Shown here in pieces: positions 1 to 8,933 of a stretch of DNA of 64,000 nt. Under the pieces are notes generated by a model. That model saw only the letters and a list, made by a program, of their open reading frames with translations. It ran no database searches and had not been told where the DNA came from. The stretch is from Thalassobacillus sp. CUG 92003 (GTDB taxonomy: Bacteria > Bacillota > Bacilli > Bacillales > Halobacillaceae): contig NZ_JABLSJ010000004.1 in the NCBI RefSeq assembly GCF_013618635.1, positions 327,024-391,023 of the forward strand. The letters run 5' to 3'. Each line of letters begins with the position of its first letter. Within the stretch, counting starts at the first letter, position 1. The position numbers and the translations under genes were made by a program.

Positions 1-186
1 CCACTCTTGATGCGCGACAGATTTTATCCGTTCGCGTAATTCAGGAATATTCAACTCCATACGGTCAAGTCGAATGGTTTGTATACTGACGCCAAACCGT
101 TCAGCCAGGTCTTCGTCTGTTATAAATGGAGTGGCAATAATTGTGTCTTTCAATTCCATTTGCCGCGTTTGTTTAGTTTGTTTCAT
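1..186 (-). CDS. fapR: FapR, fatty acid and phospholipid synthesis repressor (5' part only)
   Basis: The first 62 codons of a minus-strand gene that runs off the left end of the window. The visible part is the DNA-binding domain: a basic start (MKQTKQTRQ) followed by a DeoR-type helix-turn-helix with [24 protein letters not shown] and then [11 protein letters not shown], which matches FapR of Bacillus closely. FapR represses the fap regulon (plsX, fabD, fabG, fabH and others), and malonyl-CoA releases it through a C-terminal hotdog domain that lies outside the window. The start is the ATG at 184-186. A near-perfect FapR operator lies 20 bases upstream, so autoregulation is likely. In B. subtilis recG sits directly upstream; here three peptidoglycan genes intervene. 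Confidence 0.93.
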   Translation of the reverse strand, partial: MKQTKQTRQMELKDTIIATPFITDEDLAERFGVSIQTIRLDRMELNIPELRERIKSVAHQEW

Positions 187-205
187 ACCGTTCCACCATT
201 CATTT

Positions 206-222
206 TTATGACTAGGTACTAA
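206..222 (-). promoter_or_regulatory. FapR operator upstream of fapR
   Basis: On the minus strand the site reads TTAGTACCTAGTCATAA, the imperfect inverted repeat known for FapR boxes (TTAGTACC...TAA). It lies just downstream of the predicted -10 at 227-232, so bound FapR would block initiation. This is the usual autoregulatory arrangement of fapR-plsX-fabD. Confidence 0.85.
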
Positions 223-226
223 TAGT

Positions 227-255
227 AATATATAATACCAGATGAATTTACGCAA
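227..255 (-). promoter_or_regulatory. Sigma-A-type promoter of fapR
   Basis: On the minus strand, -35 TTGCGT (250-255) and -10 TATATT (227-232) are separated by exactly 17 bases. The start point would fall within or next to the FapR operator. Confidence 0.65.
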
Positions 256-260
256 CAGGA

Positions 261-287
261 AATAAGACTTTGATCGGGCAATCAAAG
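261..287 (-). terminator. Weak hairpin after the LysM/GH18 gene
   Basis: A 7-bp inverted repeat (CTTTGAT/ATCAAAG, 268-274 with 281-287) lies about 135 bases past the GH18 stop. On the minus strand it is followed by a T-rich but interrupted tract (TCTTATTT). This is a possible weak terminator separating the hydrolase from fapR. Confidence 0.3.
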
Positions 288-422
288 CCTCATGCAAATG
301 CTCTGTTCCATCACAAAGTTGGTTTTAGTGTACGTTCCGATAAAAGCTTCTAAAAGGACGCTTCTTATGGTCTCGCTTAAGATTTTCCCAAGAGCGGGTT
401 ACCACAAATCCCGTGAACGGCA

Positions 423-1835
423 TCAACGCTTTCTAACATTGAAATTCGTTTGGAGAACGGGCCAGTTTTGCGGGAACGGGTTGCCTAGCACCCAGAAACT
501 GACGCCTTTCAACCCGTATTCGTTAACGGTATCATATTTGACTTGAACACTTCTCGCATCTTCAAACCATACTTCATGCTGCTGCCCACGCTCATCTACG
601 TAACGGAAAAAAGGGGATTGGTACGTTTCATCATACTGGATGTCCGCTCCGTACTGAACGGCCAATTGTATGGCTTGTTGTGGGCTGACTGTCGCAGCAA
701 TCGTGCCTTCTACCCAAGGCACATTCCAATCCCTGCCGTAGAGCGGAACCCCCATCAGGATTTTGTCGGCAGGTATGACAGTCACGGCATAATCTAACAC
801 GTCGCGAACGTTATTTATCGGAGCGATTGCCCACGGTCTCCCACCTGCCCAGCCCCACTCGTACGTCATGAGAACCACGAAGTCTACGATCTCCCCATGG
901 GCAGAATAATCATGGGCTTCATAAAGCAAACCTTGTTGATCTCCCGATATCTTTGGGGCAAGCGCCGTGGACACGCTTAATCCCAAGGGGCGCAACCGAG
1001 CGACAGCTTTTCTTAAAAACGCATTGTAACGTTCCCGATCTTCAGGATAAACGTACTCAAAATCCAGGTTTAACCCTGTGTAACCTTTGGTATTGATTTC
1101 CTCCAGGACAGCTGTGAGAAGACGGTCTTGACGGTCAGGGTTCCGTAGAATAGCAGCAGCTAAATCAGAGCTGAAACTGCCATCTGCAAAATTGGTCAAC
1201 ACAAGCAGGGGCGCCAGGTTATTGGCGCGCGCAGTCTCGAGCAAGGCCTGTTCCTGCATCGTGGTTATTCCTCCATCTTCCGTGACCGCATACATAAAGG
1301 GAGCGAGGAACGTAAAATACCTGCCCAAGACGTTGACTTCCTGTTGTGCAGCTTCCCCTTCACGTGTCGTATACGCGTTAACATCAATAATAGGCTGAGA
1401 TTGAGCAGGGATCCTTAACCGTTGGCCTGTGTAGATCAACGCGGGATTCGATAACGAATTGGCTTGCACAATTTGATTAATAGACACCCCATAACGCTGG
1501 GCAATCCCCCAGGTCGACTCGCCTGGCTGTACCATATGATATGAATAAGGAAGCATGAGAAAATCGCCCGCAAAAACAAGCGATGGATTAGCAATATCAT
1601 TCATTTCGACGAGTTGGGCAACAGACACCTCATATCTTCGGGCAATGCTCCAAATATCATCCCCTGGCTGAACCACGTACTCACGTTGAAGATCTGGAAT
1701 GACGAGGGCCTGCCCGACTACAAGGACATTTTCATCGGCCAGGTGATTGAGCAAGCCGATCTGCTCCACATTAGACTGATACATTTGTGAAATGCCCCAC
1801 AACGTCTCCCCAGGCGACACGACATGAATGTGCAT
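423..1835 (-). CDS. Triple-LysM glycoside hydrolase family 18 protein (SleL/YaaH-like spore cortex or wall hydrolase)
   Basis: This 470-residue protein has three LysM peptidoglycan-binding repeats (about residues 2-47, 52-96 and 98-142, each with a PGE/PGD-W-I core) and a GH18 catalytic domain from about 150 to the end. The GH18 active-site strand reads GLNLDFEY (254-261), with E260 as the likely acid/base. SleL/YaaH enzymes of Bacillus are N-acetylglucosaminidases that act on germinating spore cortex, and they usually have two LysM repeats. No signal peptide is visible, as in SleL. The ATG at 1833-1835 is chosen over a longer reading because a GGAGAGAGGG Shine-Dalgarno precedes it. It lies downstream of the LD-carboxypeptidase and DppA genes. 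The spore role is inferred from family and context. Confidence 0.85.
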   Translation of the reverse strand: MHIHVVSPGETLWGISQMYQSNVEQIGLLNHLADENVLVVGQALVIPDLQREYVVQPGDDIWSIARRYEVSVAQLVEMNDIANPSLVFAGDFLMLPYSYHMVQPGESTWGIAQRYGVSINQIVQANSLSNPALIYTGQRLRIPAQSQPIIDVNAYTTREGEAAQQEVNVLGRYFTFLAPFMYAVTEDGGITTMQEQALLETARANNLAPLLVLTNFADGSFSSDLAAAILRNPDRQDRLLTAVLEEINTKGYTGLNLDFEYVYPEDRERYNAFLRKAVARLRPLGLSVSTALAPKISGDQQGLLYEAHDYSAHGEIVDFVVLMTYEWGWAGGRPWAIAPINNVRDVLDYAVTVIPADKILMGVPLYGRDWNVPWVEGTIAATVSPQQAIQLAVQYGADIQYDETYQSPFFRYVDERGQQHEVWFEDARSVQVKYDTVNEYGLKGVSFWVLGNPFPQNWPVLQTNFNVRKR

Positions 1836-1989
1836 ATCCAACCCTCTCTCCTCGGCAAAACTTCGTTTATACCATCCTATTCCACTCATAGGTGATTGAG
1901 AAGCTGTTTTTCCTCCCTCGAACGGATCGCCCGGATTTCATCATGAGGAGCTCTTGAAATAAGTGCCTCACAGCTATAGGCAGCGTGTG

Positions 1990-2916
1990 TCAATTGTTTC
2001 GAACACCCGGCTGTATCCTCAAAGACTGCTTCACTGTTGAAAGCTCGGCTTGAATACCTAATGGCACTGAAAAATGAGGCTGGCAATGGCCGATCAGAAA
2101 TCCGCCCATTACGGGTTTATGAAGATGAGCTAAGTATTCATATAAGACCTCTTGTAACGTAAGCGATGGCTTCTCATTTGTGGGAAAAGGATTTTTGAAA
2201 TCGCCGACGACTACACCAGCTGCATCAGCTAATTTCCCGGCCAAGCGCAACTGATTGAGCATGCCGTCTATGCGGTAAGGCTCTTCATCAATATCTTCAA
2301 TGAGCAATAGCGCATTATGGCAATCAATCTCATAGTCGGTCCCAAGTGTTTGCACAATTAAGGAGAGATTGCCGCCCACCAACTTTCCGGTAGCCTCCCC
2401 TTTTGAAAGCACCCAGAGATCGGAAATGGTATTGTCGTAATGTAGGACTTGAGGGGAAAAAAGTTGGTTGAACGATTGTTTGGATAAATCGTGAAAATCA
2501 CGCTTGCCGATATCCGAACCGAGCATCGGTCCGTGAAATGTGACGAGCTCACTTTTTAGTCGCAACGCGGTAAGTAAAAATGTAATATCACTGTATCCCC
2601 AGATTATTTTTGGGTTTTGCCGCACTAACCTATAATCTATCTCATCTACTAACTGACCGCTGCCGTACCCTCCGCCCGCACAAAATATACCTTTGATAGC
2701 AGGATCAGCAACCATCTCATGAAAATCTCGTAATCTATGTTTTTTCGACCCGGCTAAATAGCCTTTAACACGGGATATATGCTTACCTAACCGTACGTGT
2801 AAGCCTAATTGTTCGAAAAATTGAGTGGCACGATACGTTTGTTCCATATTTGGGGGACTGGCTGGTGCTATCACCCCGATCGTATCTCCGGCGTTCAGTT
2901 TCTTTGGCAGGATCAT
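1990..2916 (-). CDS. LD-carboxypeptidase, peptidase family S66 (LdcA/YkfA-like)
   Basis: This 308-residue S66 serine peptidase would cleave the L-D bond to release terminal D-Ala from murein tetrapeptides. The nucleophile motif is seen in WGYSDITFLL, the Glu in LLIEDIDEEPYRIDG and the His in GGFLIGHCQPHFSVP, which together form the family Ser-Glu-His triad. The start is the ATG at 2914-2916, preceded by AAGGAGGAG. A longer in-frame start 8 codons upstream would place the Shine-Dalgarno inside the gene. It lies 31 bases after dppA, as ykfA follows the dpp genes in B. subtilis, which suggests recycling of wall peptides. MccF-type immunity proteins belong to the same family, but the neighbours favour murein recycling. 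Confidence 0.88.
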   Translation of the reverse strand: MILPKKLNAGDTIGVIAPASPPNMEQTYRATQFFEQLGLHVRLGKHISRVKGYLAGSKKHRLRDFHEMVADPAIKGIFCAGGGYGSGQLVDEIDYRLVRQNPKIIWGYSDITFLLTALRLKSELVTFHGPMLGSDIGKRDFHDLSKQSFNQLFSPQVLHYDNTISDLWVLSKGEATGKLVGGNLSLIVQTLGTDYEIDCHNALLLIEDIDEEPYRIDGMLNQLRLAGKLADAAGVVVGDFKNPFPTNEKPSLTLQEVLYEYLAHLHKPVMGGFLIGHCQPHFSVPLGIQAELSTVKQSLRIQPGVRNN

Positions 2917-2947
2917 CTTTACTCCTCCTTCAGTCATCACAACGTAT

Positions 2948-3772
2948 TCAACTGAACGATGCGCGAGAAGCCAATTCGGTCATCACAAGCATGGCTTGAT
3001 ACGCTTCTAACATATCCGAAGCTTGAAACGCTACAGTAGTCGTACCCGGGGTGATGACAGCTCCAGGCATTAACATTGCCCATTCCGCTTGACCATAATG
3101 ACAGAACTCAATTTTCAACTCCGGCTTTTCAGGCGGGACTAGCGGTTTGACCCTTTCTTTATTGGCCAATGCTTGTCGTGTTTTTTCTGATAATAACTGG
3201 GCCGCCCGCTTTGGATGAAGCGTTTTGACGGAAGACCGAGACATACTCTCTTTGACAACGGCTGTCGTAATATTCGGAATCAAGCTTAAAGCTTCCTGAG
3301 CCGTCTGGTCATCGCCTGATACCATTAGCACTGGAACGCGATAATAACCCGCCAGATAAGCATTTAAACCCAGCTCTCCTACGATATGATCGTTAAGGTA
3401 AAAGTTTCTCACAGCAGATACCATTGAGTGCGACAACACCCCCGGTTGGCCAGCACGGGCGTGGTAGCCCAAGAAAAATGCTCCGCTGTAGGATGCTTCG
3501 AGTCCTTGCATCATCGAATACGGTTTGACGTCTCCTGTAATCAAACGAGCTTCTGGATGCAAATCTTCTATTAAGATGTTGTTCATTTTAGAGTGGCTGT
3601 CATTGACTACAACCTCTTCATGACCTGACTGGACAATCTGTTCAACCACAGCGTTGGCTTCTGCTGTCATCAATTTCTGCCCACGCGGATAATTACGCTG
3701 GCTGGAATCGACGAATGTATCATCCGGAATGCCGGTAATGCCTTCCATATCGATTGTTACATAGTAGTTCAT
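2948..3772 (-). CDS. dppA: D-aminopeptidase DppA (peptidase family M55)
   Basis: 274 residues, the same length as B. subtilis DppA and very similar throughout. The zinc ligands fit: D8 and E10 in IDMEG, the His of VNDSHSKMNN, and the His residues of FLGYHARAGQPGVLSHSM, followed by VGELGLNAYLAGYY. The enzyme removes N-terminal D-amino acids, typically D-Ala, from peptides and works as a ring-shaped decamer in the cytoplasm. In B. subtilis dppA heads the dipeptide-transport operon dppABCDE. Here the transporter genes are absent and an LD-carboxypeptidase follows directly, so the pair probably processes wall-derived peptides. GGAGG precedes the ATG. Confidence 0.95.
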   Translation of the reverse strand: MNYYVTIDMEGITGIPDDTFVDSSQRNYPRGQKLMTAEANAVVEQIVQSGHEEVVVNDSHSKMNNILIEDLHPEARLITGDVKPYSMMQGLEASYSGAFFLGYHARAGQPGVLSHSMVSAVRNFYLNDHIVGELGLNAYLAGYYRVPVLMVSGDDQTAQEALSLIPNITTAVVKESMSRSSVKTLHPKRAAQLLSEKTRQALANKERVKPLVPPEKPELKIEFCHYGQAEWAMLMPGAVITPGTTTVAFQASDMLEAYQAMLVMTELASRASFS

Positions 3773-3862
3773 GTGAAAACCTCCGTTTTGACACGCATTA
3801 AAAGAAAGGCGGGGTGCCCACTATATTACGTATGAGCAGCCGTGAGAGATCATACTGCGATC

Positions 3863-5908
3863 TTAATCGAGCACCTCTCCCTGCAGATGGATGTCGTTTG
3901 CGATGATGTCTTTTAACGGACGGAGCTCGTCATCCTCCTGCAATTGACGAGAAGCGATCAATGTTTGGGCATCTTTTCGTGCCGTTTCTAATGCTCGATA
4001 ATCATGTACCATATCTCCTACCTTGAATTCAGGTACACCGCTTTGTTTCTTTCCGAAAAAATCCCCCGGTCCTCTTAATTTCAAGTCTTGCTCTGATAAC
4101 TCGAATCCATCTGTCGTTTCTGTCATGATGCGCATTCTTTCTTTTCCCACGTCGCCTTTCGGGTCAGCCAGTAAAATGCAATAGCTTTGCGCATGACCTC
4201 TCCCCACCCGTCCTCTCAGCTGATGGAGCTGGGAGAGGCCGAATCGCTCCGCATCATAGATGACCATAACTGTAGCATTAGGGACGTTTACGCCAACTTC
4301 CACCACAGTAGTTGAAACGAGAATTTGGAAATCGTTTCGGACGAACGCTTGCATGACCTCTTCTTTCTCATCATTATGCAAGCGGCCGTGCATCAAGCCG
4401 ACCTGGATGTCGGGTTCATAAAAAGCAGCCAGTTGGTTATGGACATCTACCGCGTTTTGGATATCCAGTTTATCCGACTCTTCAATCAAAGGACAGATAA
4501 CATAGGCTTGATACCCTTGCTCAATTTCTTTTTTTACAAATTGCAGCACCCGCTCCATCATGTTCCCTTTCGCCCAGTGCGTTTCGACTGCTTTTCTGCC
4601 TGCGGGCATTTCATCAATGACAGACACATCCATGTCACCGAAGGCAGTTATAGCAAGTGTGCGGGGGATGGGCGTGGCTGTCATGAACAGTACATCCGGG
4701 TTCAACCCTTTGTCACGCAACGTTCTACGCTGTTTAACCCCAAACCGATGCTGTTCGTCAACAATCACAAAACCTAAATCATTGAAATCGACTTCATCCT
4801 GGATCAAAGCATGGGTGCCAATAAGGAGATCAGTTTCGTGGTTGCGGACTTTTTCAAGAATGGCTTCCCGTTTTTTCCCTTTAACGGAACCTGTTAGCAA
4901 GGTTATACGAATGGCATCACCGAACATATCGATGAATGATTCATAATGTTGTTCCGCCAATATTTCTGTCGGAACCATTAATGCGCCTTGTTTATTCGCT
5001 GTAATGGAAGCATACAACGCAACCGCAGCTACTGCTGTCTTACCGGACCCGACATCCCCCTGCAACAAACGATTCATCCGATACGGAGACTTCAAATCAA
5101 TTAATATTTCGTTTAACGCCGTTTTTTGAGCTGATGTAAATTCGAACGGAAATGACTGGATAAAAGAAGTCAACCGGTTTTTATCATACTGTTGAGCATT
5201 TCCTTCTGTAGCTTCCCTTTTCAGTTTTCTGAGCAGCTGCATCTTGAGCTGAAAGATTAAAAACTCTTCGTAAATAAAGCGCCGTTTTGCGTGTTTCAGT
5301 AACTCCCGGCTGTCAGGGTAGTGCATTTGCCAAAGGGCGTTGAGCCGATTAGGCAGTTTATACTGTAACAGCATGTCTTTAGTCAGGATTTCAGGCACAT
5401 GTTCACCGAAATCTTCTAATGCTTGCTTCACGACTTTTCTCATTTTTGCCAAGTTAAGGTCTTCTTTTAATGAGTAGACAGGCTGAATCGGTTCCTGACT
5501 CTTAGCCTCTCCTTTTTTGTATTGAGTGACCGTGATTTGTAATCGATGTTGATCCCACTTGCCTGTAACAGTGACAACATCACCATCCCGCAGCTGTTTT
5601 TTTGCAAATGCCCGATTGAACATGACGGCTTTTATAGCAAACTGCTCAACTTGCAATGTGAATGTCAGTCGAGATTTCTTCTTCCCATAGTAGGAAAGAG
5701 AAGGTTCTCCGACGACTATGCCTTCAATTGTAGCCTTCTCCTCATGCTCAATTTCGGTGATAGGTTTCACTTCATAAGAGTCATGGCGAAACGGAAAGTA
5801 GAATAGTAGATCCTCTATGCTATGAATCCCCATCTCTTGCAATGTTTCTGCCATTTTATCCCCGACACCATTTACGTGATCGACTGATGAATGCAGCACG
5901 TTTTTCAC
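3863..5908 (-). CDS. recG: ATP-dependent DNA helicase RecG
   Basis: 681 residues, the normal length for RecG, which remodels stalled replication forks and branch-migrates Holliday junctions. The order is an N-terminal wedge/OB-fold domain (about 1-200), then helicase motifs: LLQGDVGSGKTAVA (motif I), VIVDEQHRFG (motif II, DEQH), MTATPIPRTLA (motif III) and a C-terminal LRGRVGRG motif VI. The start overlaps the end of sdaAA by 4 bases (ATGA), so the two are translationally coupled, as in the B. subtilis order sdaAB-sdaAA-recG. In B. subtilis fapR follows directly; here about 3.6 kb of peptidoglycan genes intervene. Confidence 0.98.
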   Translation of the reverse strand: MKNVLHSSVDHVNGVGDKMAETLQEMGIHSIEDLLFYFPFRHDSYEVKPITEIEHEEKATIEGIVVGEPSLSYYGKKKSRLTFTLQVEQFAIKAVMFNRAFAKKQLRDGDVVTVTGKWDQHRLQITVTQYKKGEAKSQEPIQPVYSLKEDLNLAKMRKVVKQALEDFGEHVPEILTKDMLLQYKLPNRLNALWQMHYPDSRELLKHAKRRFIYEEFLIFQLKMQLLRKLKREATEGNAQQYDKNRLTSFIQSFPFEFTSAQKTALNEILIDLKSPYRMNRLLQGDVGSGKTAVAAVALYASITANKQGALMVPTEILAEQHYESFIDMFGDAIRITLLTGSVKGKKREAILEKVRNHETDLLIGTHALIQDEVDFNDLGFVIVDEQHRFGVKQRRTLRDKGLNPDVLFMTATPIPRTLAITAFGDMDVSVIDEMPAGRKAVETHWAKGNMMERVLQFVKKEIEQGYQAYVICPLIEESDKLDIQNAVDVHNQLAAFYEPDIQVGLMHGRLHNDEKEEVMQAFVRNDFQILVSTTVVEVGVNVPNATVMVIYDAERFGLSQLHQLRGRVGRGHAQSYCILLADPKGDVGKERMRIMTETTDGFELSEQDLKLRGPGDFFGKKQSGVPEFKVGDMVHDYRALETARKDAQTLIASRQLQEDDELRPLKDIIANDIHLQGEVLD

Positions 5909-6789
5909 TCTTTTTTCAAGGAAATACCGTATACTTTAGCTTCGAGCTCGCGGCCAGTAGGTGTAGCTGCAAGGCCGCCTTGAGCTGTTTCACGAAGAGC
6001 TGACGGCATCGTTTGACCAATTTTGTACATCGCATCAATCACTTCATCACATGGAATCCTGCTTGTAACGCCTGCGAGTGCCATGTCTGCAGCAACTACT
6101 GCATTAGATGCTCCCATGGCATTACGTTTGACACACGGCACTTCTACTAATCCGGCAACCGGATCACAGACTAAACCGAGCATATTTTTAATGGTAATGG
6201 CCATAGCTTCCGCAGACTGAGCCGGTGTACCCCCAGCCATTTCGACTATTGCTCCGGCCGCCATCCCGGCAGCAGAACCTACTTCAGCCTGACAGCCACC
6301 TGCAGCACCTGAAATGGAAGCATTATTGGCTACTACAAACCCCAGCGCGCCAGAGGTGAATAAATAACGAACCATTTGTTCGCGCGTCGGATTCAATTTA
6401 TTTTTTACTGCAAATAGCGTTCCGGGAACGCAGCCAGCGCTTCCCGCCGTTGGCGTTGCGCAAATCGTTCCCATAGAAGCATTGACTTCATTCGTTGCTA
6501 CTGCTTTACTGACGGCATCCATTAGGAGGTGGCCGGACAGCGGTTCTTTTTCCTGCATATATTTCTGTATCAAGACCGCATCTCCCCCCGTCATGCCACT
6601 ATGAGACTCAACACCTTTGAGCCCGTCCTCTATAGCTTTTTCCATGACGTCTAAGTTGCGTTCCATTTCCCCAAAGACATCTTCATACGATTTTTCTTTC
6701 ACTTCCATTTCTTGCCGGATCATGACTTCCGATATAGAAATGCCTTCACTTTCTGCTAATTCCACCAGTTCTGCTACGTTTCGAAACAT
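5905..6789 (-). CDS. sdaAA: L-serine dehydratase, alpha subunit
   Basis: 294 residues. With the beta subunit this forms the iron-sulfur L-serine dehydratase that deaminates serine to pyruvate and ammonia. Cysteines suited to bind the [4Fe-4S] cluster lie in CATPTAGSAGCVPG, GLVCDPVAG and VEVPCVKRNA. The gene lies 17 bases after sdaAB and overlaps recG by 4 bases, the conserved Bacillus arrangement. The start ATG is preceded by an AAGGGGAT Shine-Dalgarno. Confidence 0.97.
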   Translation of the reverse strand: MFRNVAELVELAESEGISISEVMIRQEMEVKEKSYEDVFGEMERNLDVMEKAIEDGLKGVESHSGMTGGDAVLIQKYMQEKEPLSGHLLMDAVSKAVATNEVNASMGTICATPTAGSAGCVPGTLFAVKNKLNPTREQMVRYLFTSGALGFVVANNASISGAAGGCQAEVGSAAGMAAGAIVEMAGGTPAQSAEAMAITIKNMLGLVCDPVAGLVEVPCVKRNAMGASNAVVAADMALAGVTSRIPCDEVIDAMYKIGQTMPSALRETAQGGLAATPTGRELEAKVYGISLKKE

Positions 6790-6806
6790 AATTGATATCC
6801 CCTTTT

Positions 6807-7469
6807 TTATTCAGATATTTTTGCAACTTGGACAATGTGTTCGGCTTTTTCCAATTCATCAAGTACGTCATCGTCAACATTTTGATCGACTTCGATTACC
6901 ATTAGCGCTTCTTGCCCCTCTTCTTTACGGGAAACCTCCATATGTCCTATGTTTATTTGGCGCTTCGCCAGAATGGAGGTGACGGAAGCAATGGCGCCGT
7001 ATCGGTCATTATGGATCAACAAAATGGCAGGGTGACTACCTGAAAGGCGTAGTTCGAACCCGTTCAATTCTGTTATTTCTGCTTTTCCGCCTCCGATCGA
7101 TATGCCCACCAATTCAATACTTCCCTGATCGTCACCCATTTTGATACGTGCGGTATTAGGGTGGTCTGTATGGGCATCCTCTTCATGAAACCGGACCCGG
7201 ATTCCTTTTTGTTTAGCTGTTTCCAATGATTTTCCGATACGTTGGTCATACGTATCGTAATCGAGTATGCCACCGACAATCGCAACATCGGTTCCATGAC
7301 CTTTATATGTTTTGGCAAAAGAGCCGTACAAATGGATGTTAGCATACTTTGGTTCCCTGCCGAATAAATCACGGGCAGCCCGGCCGATTCTAGCAGCACC
7401 TGCTGTATGTGAACTGGATGGCCCGATCATAACAGGGCCGATAATGTCAAAAACAGATCGAAACTTCAT
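6807..7469 (-). CDS. sdaAB: L-serine dehydratase, beta subunit
   Basis: 220 residues with the family start FDIIGPVMIGPSSSHTAGA, the serine dehydratase beta fold, and a C-terminal ACT domain (about residues 148-220, with INIGHMEVSRKEEG) that probably binds serine. It forms the heterodimeric enzyme with the following sdaAA. In B. subtilis yloV (fakA) lies immediately upstream; here about 20.7 kb of accessory DNA separates the two, so this gene marks one edge of the insertion. Confidence 0.97.
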   Translation of the reverse strand: MKFRSVFDIIGPVMIGPSSSHTAGAARIGRAARDLFGREPKYANIHLYGSFAKTYKGHGTDVAIVGGILDYDTYDQRIGKSLETAKQKGIRVRFHEEDAHTDHPNTARIKMGDDQGSIELVGISIGGGKAEITELNGFELRLSGSHPAILLIHNDRYGAIASVTSILAKRQINIGHMEVSRKEEGQEALMVIEVDQNVDDDVLDELEKAEHIVQVAKISE

Positions 7470-7560
7470 ATGTATCTCCTCCTCAACACTTCTATTCTAC
7501 CGAGAAACCGCTTACGATAACAAGTAGCACGTGTCCGTTCTTTTCACTTGATGTTTTATC

Positions 7561-7589
7561 TTGCGGAGGCACTCTAGGGCCGTTATAAT
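7561..7589 (+). promoter_or_regulatory. Sigma-A-type promoter of the AzgA-like permease
   Basis: TTGCGG (7561-7566) and a perfect TATAAT (7584-7589) are separated by 17 bases. Initiation near 7596 would leave a leader of about 60 bases, too short to hold a complete purine riboswitch. Confidence 0.75.
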
Positions 7590-7655
7590 AATGAGTTGTG
7601 GGTTACGTCGTGTAATCGGGTGGGAGAGGGATGCAATTTAATAAAGGAGTTTGGC

Positions 7656-8933
7656 ATGAACAAGCTTAAGGAACAATCAGCCATATCTCCATTATGGAAA
7701 AAAGAACTGCTAGCCGGCCTTATTGGCTATTTTACAACAGTCTATATCATTGCCGTTAACAGTTCTATCCTTCATGATGCGGGTATGCCTGTGCAAAGCG
7801 GCATGGTTGCAACCATCATGGCCAGTGCTATCGGTTGCCTGCTTTTGGGTTTGTTCGCAAAAGCGCCGATGGTTCTGATTCCAGGAATGGGCGTCAACGC
7901 TTTATTTGCTTATTCGATTGTCAATGGCTCATCGTTAAGCTACCAAGAAGGATTGGCTGTCGTGTTTATCTCAGCCATGATTTTCCTCGTGACTGCCTTC
8001 ACCCGATTAGGGGAATGGTTAAAAAATGCCATCCCCAGTTCGCTTAAACACGCCATCACGGTCGGTTTAGGGTTGTTTTTAACGTTGATCGGCTTAGAAA
8101 AAGGCGGCATAGTCGTCAGAGGGGAGCATTCTCTGATTGCTTTAGGAGATCCATCATCAAGCTTAGTCATCACCAGTCTCATGACGCTAGCAATCGGGAT
8201 CTTCCTCTTTACCCGGAATGTACCCGGAAACTTTTTGCTTACCATGATAAGCGGAACAGTTATCGCATCATTCTTCGGGTTGCTGGGTGATAAAGGCGCT
8301 CCTATATCACTGGCAAACCAGCAATGGTTATGGCTCCCTTCCTTCACAGCAGTAGGCGATTTTGCGTTTTGGATGGCTATGTTTCCTTTGGCGCTCGTCC
8401 TGATTTTTGAAAACATGGGCTTGCTCCAAGGCCAGCTAGCGATGCTTGATCAAGAAAATAAATTTAAGCGTTCTTACCAAAGTACTGCGTTCTCAGCTCT
8501 TGCAAGTGGTTTCTTCGGCACTTCTCCGACTGTTTCATCAGCAGAAAGTGCTGCTGTTATTGCTTCAGGCGGGAAAACGGGGCGTTCAGCACTTGTTATG
8601 GCTGGTTTATTTCTGTTGACTTTATTTGTTATTCCATGGATTTCTATGGTTCCTGCATCAGCGATAAGTCCGATATTAATTATTGTGGGGGCTTTGATGG
8701 TGCAATCGATTAAAGAAATCCCTATGGAACAACTTTCAGAATCTATGCCTGCCTTTCTTATCATCGTAATGATTCCATTCACTTATTCGATTGCGGATGG
8801 CATGGCGTTTGGTTTTATCGCCTATCCGATTGTCAAAACGGCGATGGGGAGAAAGCGGGAAGTATCTCTTCCCTTGATGCTGATCGCGATGATGTTTTTG
8901 TTTGAAATCGTCATGCGATCTATCGGCCATTAA
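7656..8933 (+). CDS. AzgA/NCS2-type purine (hypoxanthine/guanine) permease
   Basis: A 425-residue membrane protein with about 12-14 hydrophobic segments. It starts with LLAGLIGYFTTVYIIAVNSSIL, and has the AzgA-like stretches PGMGVNALFAY and SALASGFFGTSPTVSSAESAA. Relatives in B. subtilis (PbuG, PbuO) import hypoxanthine, guanine or adenine by proton symport. The ATG at 7656 is chosen because AAAGGAG precedes it; a longer reading from 7596 begins at the predicted transcription start and has no ribosome site. It has its own promoter and terminator and is divergent from sdaAB. No guanine riboswitch is visible in the leader, unlike pbuG of B. subtilis. The exact substrate is not determined. Confidence 0.85.
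   Translation: MNKLKEQSAISPLWKKELLAGLIGYFTTVYIIAVNSSILHDAGMPVQSGMVATIMASAIGCLLLGLFAKAPMVLIPGMGVNALFAYSIVNGSSLSYQEGLAVVFISAMIFLVTAFTRLGEWLKNAIPSSLKHAITVGLGLFLTLIGLEKGGIVVRGEHSLIALGDPSSSLVITSLMTLAIGIFLFTRNVPGNFLLTMISGTVIASFFGLLGDKGAPISLANQQWLWLPSFTAVGDFAFWMAMFPLALVLIFENMGLLQGQLAMLDQENKFKRSYQSTAFSALASGFFGTSPTVSSAESAAVIASGGKTGRSALVMAGLFLLTLFVIPWISMVPASAISPILIIVGALMVQSIKEIPMEQLSESMPAFLIIVMIPFTYSIADGMAFGFIAYPIVKTAMGRKREVSLPLMLIAMMFLFEIVMRSIGH

Noticed and set aside
1886..2086. 66-codon minus-strand ORF overlapping the LD-carboxypeptidase end
   Set aside because: It lies in another frame of a well supported gene and lacks a ribosome site.
4325..4946. Long plus-strand ORFs antisense to recG
   Set aside because: They follow from the codon bias of recG on the opposite strand; no start signals or conserved motifs.
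7596..7655. Guanine riboswitch before the AzgA-like permease
   Set aside because: The leader after the predicted start is about 60 bases, lacks the conserved purine aptamer pattern and shows no terminator or antiterminator pair.
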